A stretch of DNA of 56,181 nt from Clostridia bacterium (GTDB lineage Bacteria; Bacillota; Clostridia; Peptostreptococcales; Acidaminobacteraceae): contig JAFGTX010000195.1 of the NCBI GenBank assembly GCA_016938815.1, forward strand, positions 1-56,181, read 5' to 3'. A program made the position numbers and the translations under genes. Within the stretch, counting starts at the first letter, position 1; each line of letters begins with the position of its first letter. The notes beneath the pieces were generated by a model. The model did not search any database, was not told the DNA's origin, and worked only from the letters and a program-made list of their open reading frames with translations. This document shows positions 24,104-34,183 of this stretch, piece after piece.

Positions 24104-26521
24104 CTACTTCATTACTCTATCCACAGACCATATGCCTGCCGCATACTCCTGAATGGTTCGATCACTTGAAAAAATGCCTGAACAAGCGATATTGGTCAGT
24201 GCCATCTTGAGCCAACGCGTCTGGTCCATATAAGCTCTACCGATTCTATCCTGAGCAGCTACATAAGCATTGAAGTCCTCTAAAACAAAAAACTCGTCAT
24301 TGTATAACAGTGATTCTCTGATAATCCTAAACTCATCCAAATTGTCATGATAAGTCCCATCTACCAGTTGATCCACCACCCTTTTGATTCGCAAATCACT
24401 TTCGTAGCAAGATAAAGAATCAAAAGTCTGTTCGCTATAGAGCTTATAAACCTGATCGTCGGTCAAACCAAAAATAAAAATATTATCGTCTCCGACCTCG
24501 TTCAGTATTTCTATATTAGCCCCATCTTTTGTGGCGATAGTCACTGCGCCATTCATCATGAATTTCATGTTGCCAGTACCGGACGCCTCTTTTGTCGTCG
24601 TCGAAATCTGTTCACTGATGTCCGCGGCGGGAATAAGGATCTCAGCCAAGGAGACACCATAGTTCGGCAAGAAGACAACCTTCAATTTGTCCTTAACCCG
24701 TTCATCATTGTTAATTTTATCCGCTACGCTATTGATCAACTTAATGGTTTGCTTGGCCATATGATAACTCGGCGCCGCCTTCGCAGCAAAGATGAAAGTT
24801 CGACTCGGAATGTCCAAATCAGGATTGTCCAACAAGGAATTGTACAAATGCATGATATGGAGTATATTCAAGGTCTGTCTTTTATACTCATGGAGCCGCT
24901 TGGCTTGAACATCATAGATAGAATTTCTATCGATGATGATGCCCAGTTCCTCTTCAATATAGTCTGCCAATTGATTCTTGTTGATCTGCTTCACTGCATC
25001 GATACGTGCAAGAATCTTCTCGTCATTGACGTAATTCAACATTTTTCTCAGTTCCATGGTATCAGAAAGCCAACGCTCACCAATGGTATCATCCAACAAT
25101 TCTGCCAAATTCGGATTGGCATTAAGTAGCCATCTCCTGTGTGTGATGCCGTTGGTTTTATTGTTGAATTTACTTGGATACAATTCATAGAAATTCTTCA
25201 GTTCTCTGTGCTTAAGTATTTCCGTATGAAGTTTTGCAACACCGTTAACGCTATAAGAGCCCACAATCGCCAGATAGGCCATGCGAATCATGCCATTGGA
25301 AATAATCGCCATATCGCTGATCTTTTGTTCTCCATAGCCTTTCTGTAGGAGTTCTTCACAAAAACGCCTATTGATTTCTTCAACAATCATATAGATTCTA
25401 GGCAAAAGTTCCTTAAAAAGATCCACTGACCATTGCTCTAAGGCTTCCGACATAATGGTGTGATTGGTATAGCTCATCACCTTTGTGGTAATGTTCCATG
25501 CCTCATCCCACCCCATCCCATCTCTATCCATTAAAATACGCATCATCTCCGCAATAGCAAGAGACGGATGGGTGTCGTTTATATGAATAGCCACATAATC
25601 ATAGAGGGTGTATAGATCTTTTTCTGTTCTTTTAAAGGTATTCATAATACCTTGAATGCCCGCTGATACGAAAAAGTATTCCTGCTTCAATCGCAACTTT
25701 CTACCTTCATCGTAGGAATCGTTGGGATAGAGTACCTGGGAAATGGATTCCACATCGTATTTCTGTTTGAAGGCTTCCGCATAGTCACCAGAGGAAAAAC
25801 TATGAAAGTCAAAATCACGTCGCGTAGATTCAGCACTCCAAAGGCGTAGTGTATTAACCGTGCCGTTGTGATATCCCGCTACCGGCGTATCATAAGGCAC
25901 TGCGATGACCGTATTGTAGTTTTCATGGACAAATCGAGTTTTGCCCCCGTATTCCTCCATGCGTACGTTGCCGCCAAAATGGACTTCCACCGCCCTGTCT
26001 GCTTTCTTGATTTCCCAAACATTTCGATTTTGGAGCCATTTATCCGGGAATTCTACCTGATAACCATCGACGATCTTCTGTTCAAATAGGCCATACTTGT
26101 ATCGGATACCACAGCCGTGTCCCGGAATCGAAAGTGCTGCCATGGAATCCAAAAAACACGCTGCAAGTCTTCCAAGTCCACCATTACCAAGACCCTGATC
26201 TTTTTCTACCGATGCAATTTCGTCCAGATCAAAATCCAAACCTTCAAGGGCTTCTCTAACAATCTCCGTTAAATTTTGACACTGTAAATTTCTAAGTAAA
26301 AAACGGCCTGTCAAAAATTCCATAGAAAAATAATAAACTTGTTTCACATCTCTTTCGTTATAACGCTCATTGGTTTCAATCCATTCATTGGTTAAATACT
26401 CTCTCGTCAAACTGGCTAACGCATGATATTTATCCCAGTTGGATGTTTCCTCGATTGGCTTACCACTTTTGGTCGCCAATTTTTTCAGATAGTCCTCTCT
26501 GAACTTCTCGACAGTAATCAT
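24104..26521 (-). CDS. glgP: Glycogen/starch phosphorylase
   Basis: A PLP-dependent GT35 enzyme that releases glucose-1-phosphate from glycogen. Its 805 residues match the family. The PLP-lysine motif EASGTGNMKFMMNGAVT lies near residue 650. Other signatures are GNGGLGRLAACFLDSMA at about 110 and VFLPNYGVSLAE. The ribosome binding site GGAGGTG precedes the ATG, and the gene lies only 3 bp after glgA. Confidence 0.96.
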   Translation of the reverse strand: MITVEKFREDYLKKLATKSGKPIEETSNWDKYHALASLTREYLTNEWIETNERYNERDVKQVYYFSMEFLTGRFLLRNLQCQNLTEIVREALEGLDFDLDEIASVEKDQGLGNGGLGRLAACFLDSMAALSIPGHGCGIRYKYGLFEQKIVDGYQVEFPDKWLQNRNVWEIKKADRAVEVHFGGNVRMEEYGGKTRFVHENYNTVIAVPYDTPVAGYHNGTVNTLRLWSAESTRRDFDFHSFSSGDYAEAFKQKYDVESISQVLYPNDSYDEGRKLRLKQEYFFVSAGIQGIMNTFKRTEKDLYTLYDYVAIHINDTHPSLAIAEMMRILMDRDGMGWDEAWNITTKVMSYTNHTIMSEALEQWSVDLFKELLPRIYMIVEEINRRFCEELLQKGYGEQKISDMAIISNGMIRMAYLAIVGSYSVNGVAKLHTEILKHRELKNFYELYPSKFNNKTNGITHRRWLLNANPNLAELLDDTIGERWLSDTMELRKMLNYVNDEKILARIDAVKQINKNQLADYIEEELGIIIDRNSIYDVQAKRLHEYKRQTLNILHIMHLYNSLLDNPDLDIPSRTFIFAAKAAPSYHMAKQTIKLINSVADKINNDERVKDKLKVVFLPNYGVSLAEILIPAADISEQISTTTKEASGTGNMKFMMNGAVTIATKDGANIEILNEVGDDNIFIFGLTDDQVYKLYSEQTFDSLSCYESDLRIKRVVDQLVDGTYHDNLDEFRIIRESLLYNDEFFVLEDFNAYVAAQDRIGRAYMDQTRWLKMALTNIACSGIFSSDRTIQEYAAGIWSVDRVMK

Positions 26522-26524
26522 TTT

Positions 26525-27961
26525 TTACACCTCCATTAAAGACTCATATAATTTCTTGTATGCCTCCGCCGAAGTTTTCCATGAACTGTCATACTTCATG
26601 GCAGATTTAACAAGGTTTTTCCATGCTTTCGGGTCATGGTATACATCTAGTGCCTTTTGAATGGCAAAGAACATCTCATGGGCACTGTAGGTGCCAAAAC
26701 TGAAGCCATTCCCCGTTTGATCGTATTTGTTATAAGGCGTTACGGTATCTTTCAAGCCACCTGTTTCCCTAACAATCGGCACCGTCCCATACCGCATCGC
26801 AATTTGTTGACTTAAACCGCATGGTTCAAATTTGGATGGCATCAAGAGCATATCGGCACCACCATAGATCTCATGCGCCCACTGATCGCTAAAGGTCAAA
26901 TGCACCGAAAATTTATCCGGATACTCCACCTGCTTTCTGGCAAAAAACTCTTCATATTTCGGATGGCCCACGCCAAGTACCATCAACTGAATATCTTCAT
27001 GAATCAACTCCTCAAAGATGCCCATAATCAAATCCAAACCCTTCATCTCATCCAATCGCGTTACGATTGCAATCAAAGGTGTATCCTCTTTGACCGGAAG
27101 ACCCGATTTTTGTTGCAAGTAGGCCTTGTTTTCCGCTTTGCCTTTCAAGGACCTCAAGTTATAATTGGCCTGCAATTTAGGATCCTTGTTTGGATCGTAC
27201 AAGTCCCTATCAATGCCATTCAGTATGCCATATATCTTATGGGACCTTGCGCTGATGATCTCATGCAGTCCTTCTCCGAAAAATTCCGTCATGATTTCCT
27301 TAGAGTAAGTTGGACTCACCGTATTCACGATGTTGGCCCGCTCGATGCCGCCTTTAAGGAAGTTAATGGCCCCTTTGTAGCTGAGGGCTTCATCCGCATG
27401 ATAGGAATGCCCTAAACTCAACACGTCGCCCATGAATTTTTTGTCAAAGACGCCTTGGAATCTCAAATTGTGTATTGTCAACATGGTTTTCATATAGGGT
27501 ACAATAGGATGGTCATAATACTGGTCTCTCATAAGCACCGGAATCACCGATGTATGCCAGTCGTTCAAATGGATGATATCCGGCTTGAAGTCCTCCATAT
27601 GCACCGTCGCTTCCAAAACCGCCTTGGAAAAGAAAGCGAAGCGCTCACCATCATCAAAGTGCCCATAAAGGCTATCTCTTTTAAAATAATATTCATTGTC
27701 TATAAAATAATAAGGAATATCATTATGTTCCAGTTTACTCAGCCCTGCGTACTGATTGCGCCATCCCACCGCCACGTTGAAGGTCGCAATCTGTTCCTCA
27801 CGTTCAGCGAATTCAGCTGCCATTCTAAAGGATTTTGAGGTTATAACGCGCACATCCACGCCTAGGCTTCTAAGCGCTCTTGGTAGTGAATAACTTACAT
27901 CTGCAAGACCGCCCGTTTTCGTAAATGGTACAACTTCTGTAGTCACAAATAATACGTTCAT
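26525..27961 (-). CDS. glgA: Glycogen synthase (ADP-glucose)
   Basis: A GT5 glucosyltransferase that extends alpha-1,4-glucan from ADP-glucose. The N-terminal TTEVVPFTKTGGLADV is the ADP-glucose motif. HLNDWHTSVIPVLM and the C-terminal LMPSKFEPCGLSQ are also diagnostic. The 478-residue length is normal. It lies 11 bp after glgD, with an AGGAGG ribosome binding site. Confidence 0.96.
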   Translation of the reverse strand: MNVLFVTTEVVPFTKTGGLADVSYSLPRALRSLGVDVRVITSKSFRMAAEFAEREEQIATFNVAVGWRNQYAGLSKLEHNDIPYYFIDNEYYFKRDSLYGHFDDGERFAFFSKAVLEATVHMEDFKPDIIHLNDWHTSVIPVLMRDQYYDHPIVPYMKTMLTIHNLRFQGVFDKKFMGDVLSLGHSYHADEALSYKGAINFLKGGIERANIVNTVSPTYSKEIMTEFFGEGLHEIISARSHKIYGILNGIDRDLYDPNKDPKLQANYNLRSLKGKAENKAYLQQKSGLPVKEDTPLIAIVTRLDEMKGLDLIMGIFEELIHEDIQLMVLGVGHPKYEEFFARKQVEYPDKFSVHLTFSDQWAHEIYGGADMLLMPSKFEPCGLSQQIAMRYGTVPIVRETGGLKDTVTPYNKYDQTGNGFSFGTYSAHEMFFAIQKALDVYHDPKAWKNLVKSAMKYDSSWKTSAEAYKKLYESLMEV

Positions 27962-27972
27962 TTCTTCCTCCT

Positions 27973-29088
27973 CTAGAGTACGGCGTTCTTCTTAACGACA
28001 TAGGGATGATTGATGTCGCCATTCAGATGTTTTTCCGCTGAAACGGTAACATTCTTATCTATAATCATATAATTCAAATTCGAAGTTTTTGAGATATTGG
28101 CATTTTGCAGAATGATGCTATTCTTAATCACGGCACCTTCTTCTACAGTCACACCCCGTGCAATCACCGAATTTATGACAGTGCCCTTTATGATGCATCC
28201 ACTGCCAATCAGTGCATTTTGCACAACAGCCGTATTGGCGTATTTCGCTGGTGGTTCGTTTTTAACTTTGGTGTAGACACGTCTTTCTCCCCTAAATAGC
28301 TCGGAATAGATATCTGGTTGAAGCATGTCCATACTCGCTCTGTAATAATTGGTCAGGCTATTCACACAGGCAACGTAGCCATAGTGACGGTATCCATACA
28401 CTTTCATATTTCCCAATCGATTAAATATGCATTGTTTCAAATGATCTGCATCCCCAGACTGAATCGCATCCTCAATAATTTCAATGAGCAATTCACGTTT
28501 TATAAGATACATTTCAAGAGAAATATCAACTTCATTGGTATTGTTCATATTCTTTCCAATGCTGTGAATTTCATGGTTATTATCCACCAACACCGTATCG
28601 CAATGTATAAAATTGCTGCCATTCATCACTTTGGAATAGACAATGGTTATATCCGCACCCTTTTCCTCATGGTACCTAAGCATATTCTCATAATCTACCG
28701 AAGCCACCATGTAACTTCTGCTCATCGCAACATATTCCTGAGTCGATATATTCAAATAATCCAAATGATCTTTGAAGATTTCAATATCACCTTTACGTTG
28801 TACGATATCCTGAGATGAAACATCTGGATGGAAAACGAATAAACCATCTTTATTCCTGTTCAAGTCCCATGGTTTACCGCTTCCTAAATGGTCCATGAGA
28901 GACCTTGTTTTGCCTTGGGTAACAATAGCCACATTGTCAATTCTACTGTTGACCATATTGGACAAGGCAAAGTCAATCAATCGATACCTTCCCGCAAAAG
29001 GCAGTGAACCAATCGACCGGTTGAGTGTCAATTCTTTGATGTATTCCGTTCTTTCACTTAAATTTATAATGCCCATCATTCTTTTCAT
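27973..29088 (-). CDS. glgD: GlgD subunit of glucose-1-phosphate adenylyltransferase
   Basis: A homologue of GlgC that pairs with it in Firmicutes as a regulatory or stimulatory subunit. Its 371 residues contain the nucleotidyltransferase fold (GSLPFAGRYRLIDFALSN) and a C-terminal left-handed beta-helix (GSGCIIKGTVINSVIARG). The N-terminal GGxGxRL pyrophosphorylase loop that GlgC has is replaced by a stretch without it, as expected for GlgD. It follows glgC by 9 bp. Confidence 0.94.
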   Translation of the reverse strand: MKRMMGIINLSERTEYIKELTLNRSIGSLPFAGRYRLIDFALSNMVNSRIDNVAIVTQGKTRSLMDHLGSGKPWDLNRNKDGLFVFHPDVSSQDIVQRKGDIEIFKDHLDYLNISTQEYVAMSRSYMVASVDYENMLRYHEEKGADITIVYSKVMNGSNFIHCDTVLVDNNHEIHSIGKNMNNTNEVDISLEMYLIKRELLIEIIEDAIQSGDADHLKQCIFNRLGNMKVYGYRHYGYVACVNSLTNYYRASMDMLQPDIYSELFRGERRVYTKVKNEPPAKYANTAVVQNALIGSGCIIKGTVINSVIARGVTVEEGAVIKNSIILQNANISKTSNLNYMIIDKNVTVSAEKHLNGDINHPYVVKKNAVL

Positions 29089-29097
29089 AACTGCCTC

Positions 29098-30219
29098 CTA
29101 TGACTCAACAACTAAAATTTCCTCTCGAGTGCCTTTGATGACCTTGCCAGATTTTATTACGACATTCTCCATGACAATGGCATTTTCCAGTGTGACCTTT
29201 TCGCCTATTTCCACACCCTCCATCAGCACCGATGATTGAACGACTGAGTCTCTACCTATTTTTACCTTCGGAGACAGCACACAATTATTCACGCTGCCTT
29301 CAATCATACAACCATCATTGACCAGTGTATCGTGTACGATGGCATGAGGTCCAATGTACTGAGCCGGACTAATGGTACTTGGAGAATAGTAGCGCCATTT
29401 CTTATCGTAGATGTCAAAAGGCGTGTCCTCTCTCAATAAATCCATATTGGCTTCCCATAAAGAATTCACCGTACCGACATCTTTCCAGTAACCATCAAAC
29501 CTATACGCCGCAACCGTAAAGTTTCCATGCACCATCTTTGGAATAATATTCTTACCAAAATCATTGTCCGATTCCGGGTTGTTCTCATCTTGAATCAGTT
29601 GCGTCCTAAGGACCGACCATTTAAAAATGTATATGCCCATCGAAGCCAAATTACTTTTTGGAACAGGTGGTTTTTCTTCAAAATCTATAATCGTATCCGT
29701 ATCGTCCGCCGTAAGAATACCAAATCTAGAGGCTTCTTCAATCGGTATCGGTTTTACCGCGATGGTCAAATCTGCCGCCATGTTCACATGCTGCTTAAGC
29801 ATTTTTCCATAATCCATGCCATAAATATGATCGCCAGACAAGATCAGTACATATTCGGGATTGTACATATCGATAAAATGGATATTCTCATAAATGGCAT
29901 TTGCCGTCCCCTTGTACCACCGTCCACCATTCACAGTCATGTAAGGCGGTAAGATCTTAACACCGCCATGCTGTCTATCCAAATCCCAAGGTGAACCAAT
30001 ACCGATATGATTATTCAACACGTAGGGTTGATACTGGGTCAAGACACCTACAGTATCTATACCTGAATTGGTACAATTACTCAGTGTAAAATCGATTATC
30101 CTATACTTACCGCCAAAAGGCACTGCAGGCTTGGCCACATGCTGTGTCAATGCCTTTAGTCGAGAACCCTGACCTCCTGCCAGTATCATTGCAATCATTT
30201 CTTTTTTAAATTGACTCAT
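29098..30219 (-). CDS. glgC: Glucose-1-phosphate adenylyltransferase, catalytic subunit
   Basis: This enzyme makes ADP-glucose from glucose-1-phosphate and ATP, the committed step of glycogen synthesis. Residues 10-25 carry [16 protein letters not shown], and [25 protein letters not shown] and GYWKDVGTV are all present. The beta-helix domain is at the C-terminus. It has 373 residues, an AGGAGG ribosome binding site and an 8-bp gap after glgB. Confidence 0.96.
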   Translation of the reverse strand: MSQFKKEMIAMILAGGQGSRLKALTQHVAKPAVPFGGKYRIIDFTLSNCTNSGIDTVGVLTQYQPYVLNNHIGIGSPWDLDRQHGGVKILPPYMTVNGGRWYKGTANAIYENIHFIDMYNPEYVLILSGDHIYGMDYGKMLKQHVNMAADLTIAVKPIPIEEASRFGILTADDTDTIIDFEEKPPVPKSNLASMGIYIFKWSVLRTQLIQDENNPESDNDFGKNIIPKMVHGNFTVAAYRFDGYWKDVGTVNSLWEANMDLLREDTPFDIYDKKWRYYSPSTISPAQYIGPHAIVHDTLVNDGCMIEGSVNNCVLSPKVKIGRDSVVQSSVLMEGVEIGEKVTLENAIVMENVVIKSGKVIKGTREEILVVES

Positions 30220-30227
30220 AGGACCTC

Positions 30228-32099
30228 CTAATTTTTTGAAAACTTGTAATATAACGTTGTAAGAGGTGGCAAAGTAATGGTAATGGTTTGCTCGAAATTA
30301 TGAGTTAATCTGCTGCTGGTTATAACCCTCTCACGCGTTCCTGTCTCTACATCAGAAAAGCATTTTTCACTTGAATCCAAAATGCGTTCATAAGCACCCT
30401 TCATCGGTACGCCGATATCGTATGTATCAAAATAATGGGTACCAAAGTTGCATATGACAATGATATGATTTTCTTTCTTTTCCCCCTTCCTCAAAAATGA
30501 AATGACACTATAATCATGATTTTCATGATCTATCCATTGAAACGTTCTTGGTTGATGATCCAACGCATATAAGGCCGATTCTTCTTTGTAAACTTGGTTC
30601 ATCGTCTTCATAAACTGCTGGGCGCCTCGGTGTAGCGGATACTCCAGCAAAAACCAGTCCAGTGGACGCTCGTAATTCCATTCGATAAACTGGGCCAGTT
30701 CACTCCCCATAAATAGGAGTTTTTTCCCCGGATGGGCATACATATAAGCGATGAACATCCTAAGATTGGCAAATTTTTCTTCATAGCTGCCTGGCATTTT
30801 ATCCAGAAGCGATTTCTTACCATGCACCACCTCATCGTGTGAAATCGGAAGAATGAACTGTTCGGAAAAAGCATACATCAAAGAAAACGTGATTAGGTTC
30901 TGATGATGCTTTCGATAAATGGTATCCATCGACATATACTTCAGCATGTCGTTCATCCATCCCATGTTCCACTTGTAATTAAAGCCCAGTCCGCCATCGT
31001 AGACAGGCCCCGTAACCATAGGCCACGCCGAGGACTCTTCTGCAATCATCAGGACATCCGGATAATATTTAAAAACCGCCTTGTTTAAGGACTGGATAAA
31101 ATTTACCCCTGGCGGATAAACCTCTTCACGCCTGCCCTCTCTCGGGTCATAAAGCATGAATGCGACGGCATCGACTCTCAGCCCATCAATATGGAATTCT
31201 TCAAAGAAGAACAGCGCATTTGAAATTAAAAAGGACCTCACACCACCCTTGGTATAGTCGAAGTGTCGCGTGCCCCACTGGGCATTTTCTGCAAGGTCTT
31301 CATATTCATGTTCAAAGAGTGGTTGACCGTCAAAATTCTGTAGACCGTGTTCATCCTTGCAAAAATGACAGGGCACCCAGTCCAAAATGACGCCGATGTT
31401 GTTCTGGTGACAGTGGTTCACAAAATACTTGAAATCTTCTGGCGTGCCATATCGGCTGGTTATGCCGTAGTAGCCCGTCTGCTGATAGCCCCAGGAACCA
31501 TCAAAGGGATGTTCACTGATTGGCAATAGCTCAATATGAGAGTATCCCATTTCCGTAACATATGGTACAATGGCTTGCGCCAAGTCACGATAGTTTGGAT
31601 AAGGCATACTGCCATCATGCTTCCACGAAGATAGATGCAACTCATAGATATTCATCGGCTCATGAAAATGCCGCGTCTTCTTTCTCTTATTAAGCCAACG
31701 TTTGTCAGCCCAAGGGAATTTTTTCTCCCGGTACAAGCGGGTTGCCGTACCTGGCTTATGCTCAAAACTTCGACCAAAAGGATCCGACTTGTAAATAATC
31801 CTTCCATCTGCCGTATGTATCCTGTATTTATACAATTGGTTTTCTTGAAGCGCAGCAAACAGACCTGCCCAAACGCCAGTGCGTCCATCTTTTTCAAGAG
31901 GATAGTCATCGCCCATCCACTCATTAAACGCTCCAACCAGATAGACCGCTTTCGCCGAAGGCGCCCAGACAACAAAGCGGACCTTGCTCTCCTGCTTCTT
32001 CTCCAAGAAATGCGCGCCAAAGGTTTTGTAGCTGTAATAATTTTCACCTTGATTAAATAGGTAGACTGCTTCAGATGCTTCCTTAAAAAATCTCTTCAT
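30228..32099 (-). CDS. glgB: 1,4-alpha-glucan branching enzyme
   Basis: A GH13 enzyme that introduces alpha-1,6 branches. Residues about 20-120 are the CBM48 module ([20 protein letters not shown]), followed by the barrel with [30 protein letters not shown] (nucleophile Asp), LMIAEESS (acid/base Glu) and [15 protein letters not shown]. It has 623 residues, the usual size for Firmicutes. It is the first gene of the six-gene glycogen operon, with AAGGAG before the ATG. Confidence 0.96.
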   Translation of the reverse strand: MKRFFKEASEAVYLFNQGENYYSYKTFGAHFLEKKQESKVRFVVWAPSAKAVYLVGAFNEWMGDDYPLEKDGRTGVWAGLFAALQENQLYKYRIHTADGRIIYKSDPFGRSFEHKPGTATRLYREKKFPWADKRWLNKRKKTRHFHEPMNIYELHLSSWKHDGSMPYPNYRDLAQAIVPYVTEMGYSHIELLPISEHPFDGSWGYQQTGYYGITSRYGTPEDFKYFVNHCHQNNIGVILDWVPCHFCKDEHGLQNFDGQPLFEHEYEDLAENAQWGTRHFDYTKGGVRSFLISNALFFFEEFHIDGLRVDAVAFMLYDPREGRREEVYPPGVNFIQSLNKAVFKYYPDVLMIAEESSAWPMVTGPVYDGGLGFNYKWNMGWMNDMLKYMSMDTIYRKHHQNLITFSLMYAFSEQFILPISHDEVVHGKKSLLDKMPGSYEEKFANLRMFIAYMYAHPGKKLLFMGSELAQFIEWNYERPLDWFLLEYPLHRGAQQFMKTMNQVYKEESALYALDHQPRTFQWIDHENHDYSVISFLRKGEKKENHIIVICNFGTHYFDTYDIGVPMKGAYERILDSSEKCFSDVETGTRERVITSSRLTHNFEQTITITLPPLTTLYYKFSKN

Positions 32100-32180
32100 C
32101 TTTTCTCCTTGCTACTTTTTCTCTTCTTCTTAAGTACCCATTTAAAACCATTACTAAAGCTAAAATTTGTAAATTTTTCA

Positions 32181-32194
32181 CGGAAACGTTTTCT
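32181..32194. promoter_or_regulatory. Candidate cre (CcpA) site upstream of glgB
   Basis: The near-palindrome AGAAAACGTTTCCG (minus strand), centred about 88 bp upstream of the glgB start, matches the core of the Firmicute catabolite-responsive element TGNAARCGNTTNCA except at its outer positions. No confident -10/-35 pair was found in the same 105 bp. Confidence 0.4.
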
Positions 32195-32204
32195 TTTTTT
32201 GCAA

Positions 32205-32259
32205 TAAAAAAAAACGACCTCCTAAAAGTTAGATTTTAAGGTCTAACTTCTAGGGGTCG
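32205..32259 (-). terminator. Terminator of degV
   Basis: A long hairpin (32215-32233 with 32241-32259; CGACC...AGTTAGA / TCTAACTT...GGTCG, one bulge) is followed on the minus strand by a run of nine T. It begins 18 bp after the degV stop. Confidence 0.9.
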
Positions 32260-32276
32260 GTTCAGTGCTCACTCTC

Positions 32277-33245
32277 TTATCGTTTATTCAACATATTGTA
32301 TTTTTGCATCATTTCTAGCATTTCATCTTTTTTTTTCAATAGGGCATGCATCTCGTTGTAAATCAAGCCATCATGACGATGACCTTTCTCTATGAAGAAC
32401 ATGGAAAGCCCGCCAAGACCAACATGTGTTCCTACCGAAACACCCATCTGCATGATAAAAATATCCCCCTTGAAATCCGTTTCATTGAGGATTTTCACTT
32501 TTAAATTTTCCGCTACGGCCATATCCGAAGAATATCCGATGATGATAAAAGTCGTCAATTCCTTATCAACGCGATTTTCAAATTCCGATATATAATGCGC
32601 CAACACCTTTTTGTGTCCACGTTCTTTGGCTACAATCGCACCTTTACCATTTCTCATGGACATAATCGGCTTGATCCTTAGTAGTTTGCCGATCATAGCA
32701 CTGGCATTGGTCAATCTACCGCTTCGAATGAGGTTATCGAGATCGTCCACTGAAAGAAAATGCTTTACATTTGTCTTATAAGTTTCATTGAAATCTACCA
32801 ATTCTTGGAATGTCGCACCCCTTTCTAAGAGTCTCGCACTTTTAAGTACTAAATAGCCACTGCCATGGCTCATGCACTTTGAATCCACAATATGGATTTT
32901 CACTGTTGATTCCGGATAATTATCATAAAAATAGTCTCTGGCAATGGTAGCAGACTGATAGGCGCCACTTGTACCGCTGGACATACAAATACACAAAAAC
33001 TCGTCATAACCTTCCTCAATACCCGCCTCGATAATATTATAATACTCCGTAGGACTTGGCATCGCTGTTGTCGGCAATGTTTCCATACTCATCATTCTTC
33101 TGTAAAATTCGTCTGGCTGAATATCGATCCTGTCTTTATAAACTTTATCATCCAAAGTTATGGTCAAAGGTGCAATACCGATGTTGTACTGCTTGATCAC
33201 CTCGTCAGATAAGTCGCAAGTTGAATCGGCTAGAATTTTAATCAT
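32277..33245 (-). CDS. DegV family fatty-acid-binding protein
   Basis: A 322-residue EDD-fold protein. Family members bind a fatty acid and can serve as FakB-type partners of the fatty acid kinase FakA. KILADSTCDLSDEVI at the start, LPTTAMPSPTEYYN at about 60 and CICMSSGTSGAYQSA at about 90 are the conserved ligand-site motifs. The ATG at 33245 is chosen because GGAGG lies 8 bp upstream; an upstream TTG would extend it by five residues. It is a single gene between two terminators. Confidence 0.92.
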   Translation of the reverse strand: MIKILADSTCDLSDEVIKQYNIGIAPLTITLDDKVYKDRIDIQPDEFYRRMMSMETLPTTAMPSPTEYYNIIEAGIEEGYDEFLCICMSSGTSGAYQSATIARDYFYDNYPESTVKIHIVDSKCMSHGSGYLVLKSARLLERGATFQELVDFNETYKTNVKHFLSVDDLDNLIRSGRLTNASAMIGKLLRIKPIMSMRNGKGAIVAKERGHKKVLAHYISEFENRVDKELTTFIIIGYSSDMAVAENLKVKILNETDFKGDIFIMQMGVSVGTHVGLGGLSMFFIEKGHRHDGLIYNEMHALLKKKDEMLEMMQKYNMLNKR

Positions 33246-33334
33246 GTAGGTTGCCTCCAATCTAAACTTAGCGTCTTAAAACGCATCTAATGCCTCTATT
33301 ATACCCCATTTCAACATTCCGATACAATTGCAAT

Positions 33335-33362
33335 AAAAAAAGATAGCACAGGCTACCTTTTT
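33335..33362. terminator. Terminator after the Crp/Fnr gene
   Basis: An imperfect hairpin (AAAAGATAGC / GCTACCTTTT, four-base loop ACAG, one mismatch) has A-run and T-run flanks. It lies 8 bp after the stop codon. Confidence 0.65.
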
Positions 33363-33370
33363 CGATTCAT

Positions 33371-34090
33371 TTACATCAATTCACGTAAAGCGCTTTTGCT
33401 TTTAATCAAAATACGCTTCGTACCAATCAACTTAATCAATCCCATTTCTTCGAACAATTTTAGTTTTCTCGTAACGGTTTCTCTGGCAATACCTGCATAA
33501 CTCCCCATCTCTTCTCTATTGATGGTCAAACTGAGCAAAATACCCTGATCCGTTTTTTCACCAAAATCCTTCATCAGGTTTAGAAGCAAGCCAGCCACTT
33601 TAGCATCAGAACTATTGGTGCTCAAACGCTCCACCAAACTTTCTGCCTTTCTAATTCGTTCGTAGGCCTTTTCAAGTACTTTAAGTGTAATTTCTGGATG
33701 CGCTAGGATAATACTATCAAACGCACTTTTTTCAAGGGTGCTAATCGATGTATCCTCTAAAGCTTCCGCGTCAAAATCAAATTCATCTTCCTTCAGAAGG
33801 TTGAATCCGCCAATGAAGTCTCCATCTGCCAGAATATAAATGATCTGTTCTCTCCCATCAATGGTGTTTTTATAAATTTTCATTTTTCCGCTACAGACAA
33901 TATACAATCTGTCCGCTTTTTCACCTCTAGAAAAAATCTTTTCACCTTTTTTATATTCAATCGTATGGACACCCTTTGAGATTTCATGAAGCATCATCTC
34001 ATCCAAGCTGGATAGCAAAGGAATTTTGCCCATACAAAAATCGCGTTCACATTCACTGCACATATTTTTATACAACTTACAACTTACCAT
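33371..34090 (-). CDS. Crp/Fnr family regulator with N-terminal cysteine cluster
   Basis: About 239 residues. The N-terminus has four cysteines, C4-x6-C11-x2-C14-x4-C19, of the kind that bind an iron-sulfur cluster in FNR-like sensors. A cyclic-nucleotide-binding-like beta barrel (IFSRGEKADRLYIVCSGKMK) and a long dimer helix follow. The C-terminal helix-turn-helix has the recognition helix GIARETVTRKLKLFEE. RETVxR is the CRP type (TGTG half-sites), unlike VETISR of E. coli FNR. The ATG at 34090 is favoured by AAAGGTGA upstream; a GTG at 34108 would add six residues. It lies next to pflA/pflB, whose promoter bears a matching palindrome. Confidence 0.9.
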   Translation of the reverse strand: MVSCKLYKNMCSECERDFCMGKIPLLSSLDEMMLHEISKGVHTIEYKKGEKIFSRGEKADRLYIVCSGKMKIYKNTIDGREQIIYILADGDFIGGFNLLKEDEFDFDAEALEDTSISTLEKSAFDSIILAHPEITLKVLEKAYERIRKAESLVERLSTNSSDAKVAGLLLNLMKDFGEKTDQGILLSLTINREEMGSYAGIARETVTRKLKLFEEMGLIKLIGTKRILIKSKSALRELM

Positions 34091-34151
34091 TTGTTCACCT
34101 TTATCCACTTTCTAAATTGTGCAGATGACGACCTTTCGTCTTGCTAAAGCA

Positions 34152-34179
34152 TTAGCGTTATGAAAATTCATAACGCTAA
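34152..34179. repeat. 28-bp perfect palindrome between pflA and the Crp/Fnr gene
   Basis: Two perfect 13-bp arms, TTAGCGTTATGAA and TTCATAACGCTAA, are separated by AA. A terminator would need a T-tract, which is missing on both strands, so an operator or a processing/termination site of another kind is possible. It lies 5 bp after the pflA stop codon. Confidence 0.7.
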
Positions 34180-34183
34180 AATA

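Noticed and set aside
30608-30874. 88-codon open frame in a second reading frame within glgB
   Set aside because: It is a shadow of glgB, which shows intact GH13 motifs through this stretch.
34152-34179. Palindrome considered as intrinsic terminator of pflA
   Set aside because: A T-tract is missing after the stem on both strands, so it is listed as a repeat of unknown role.
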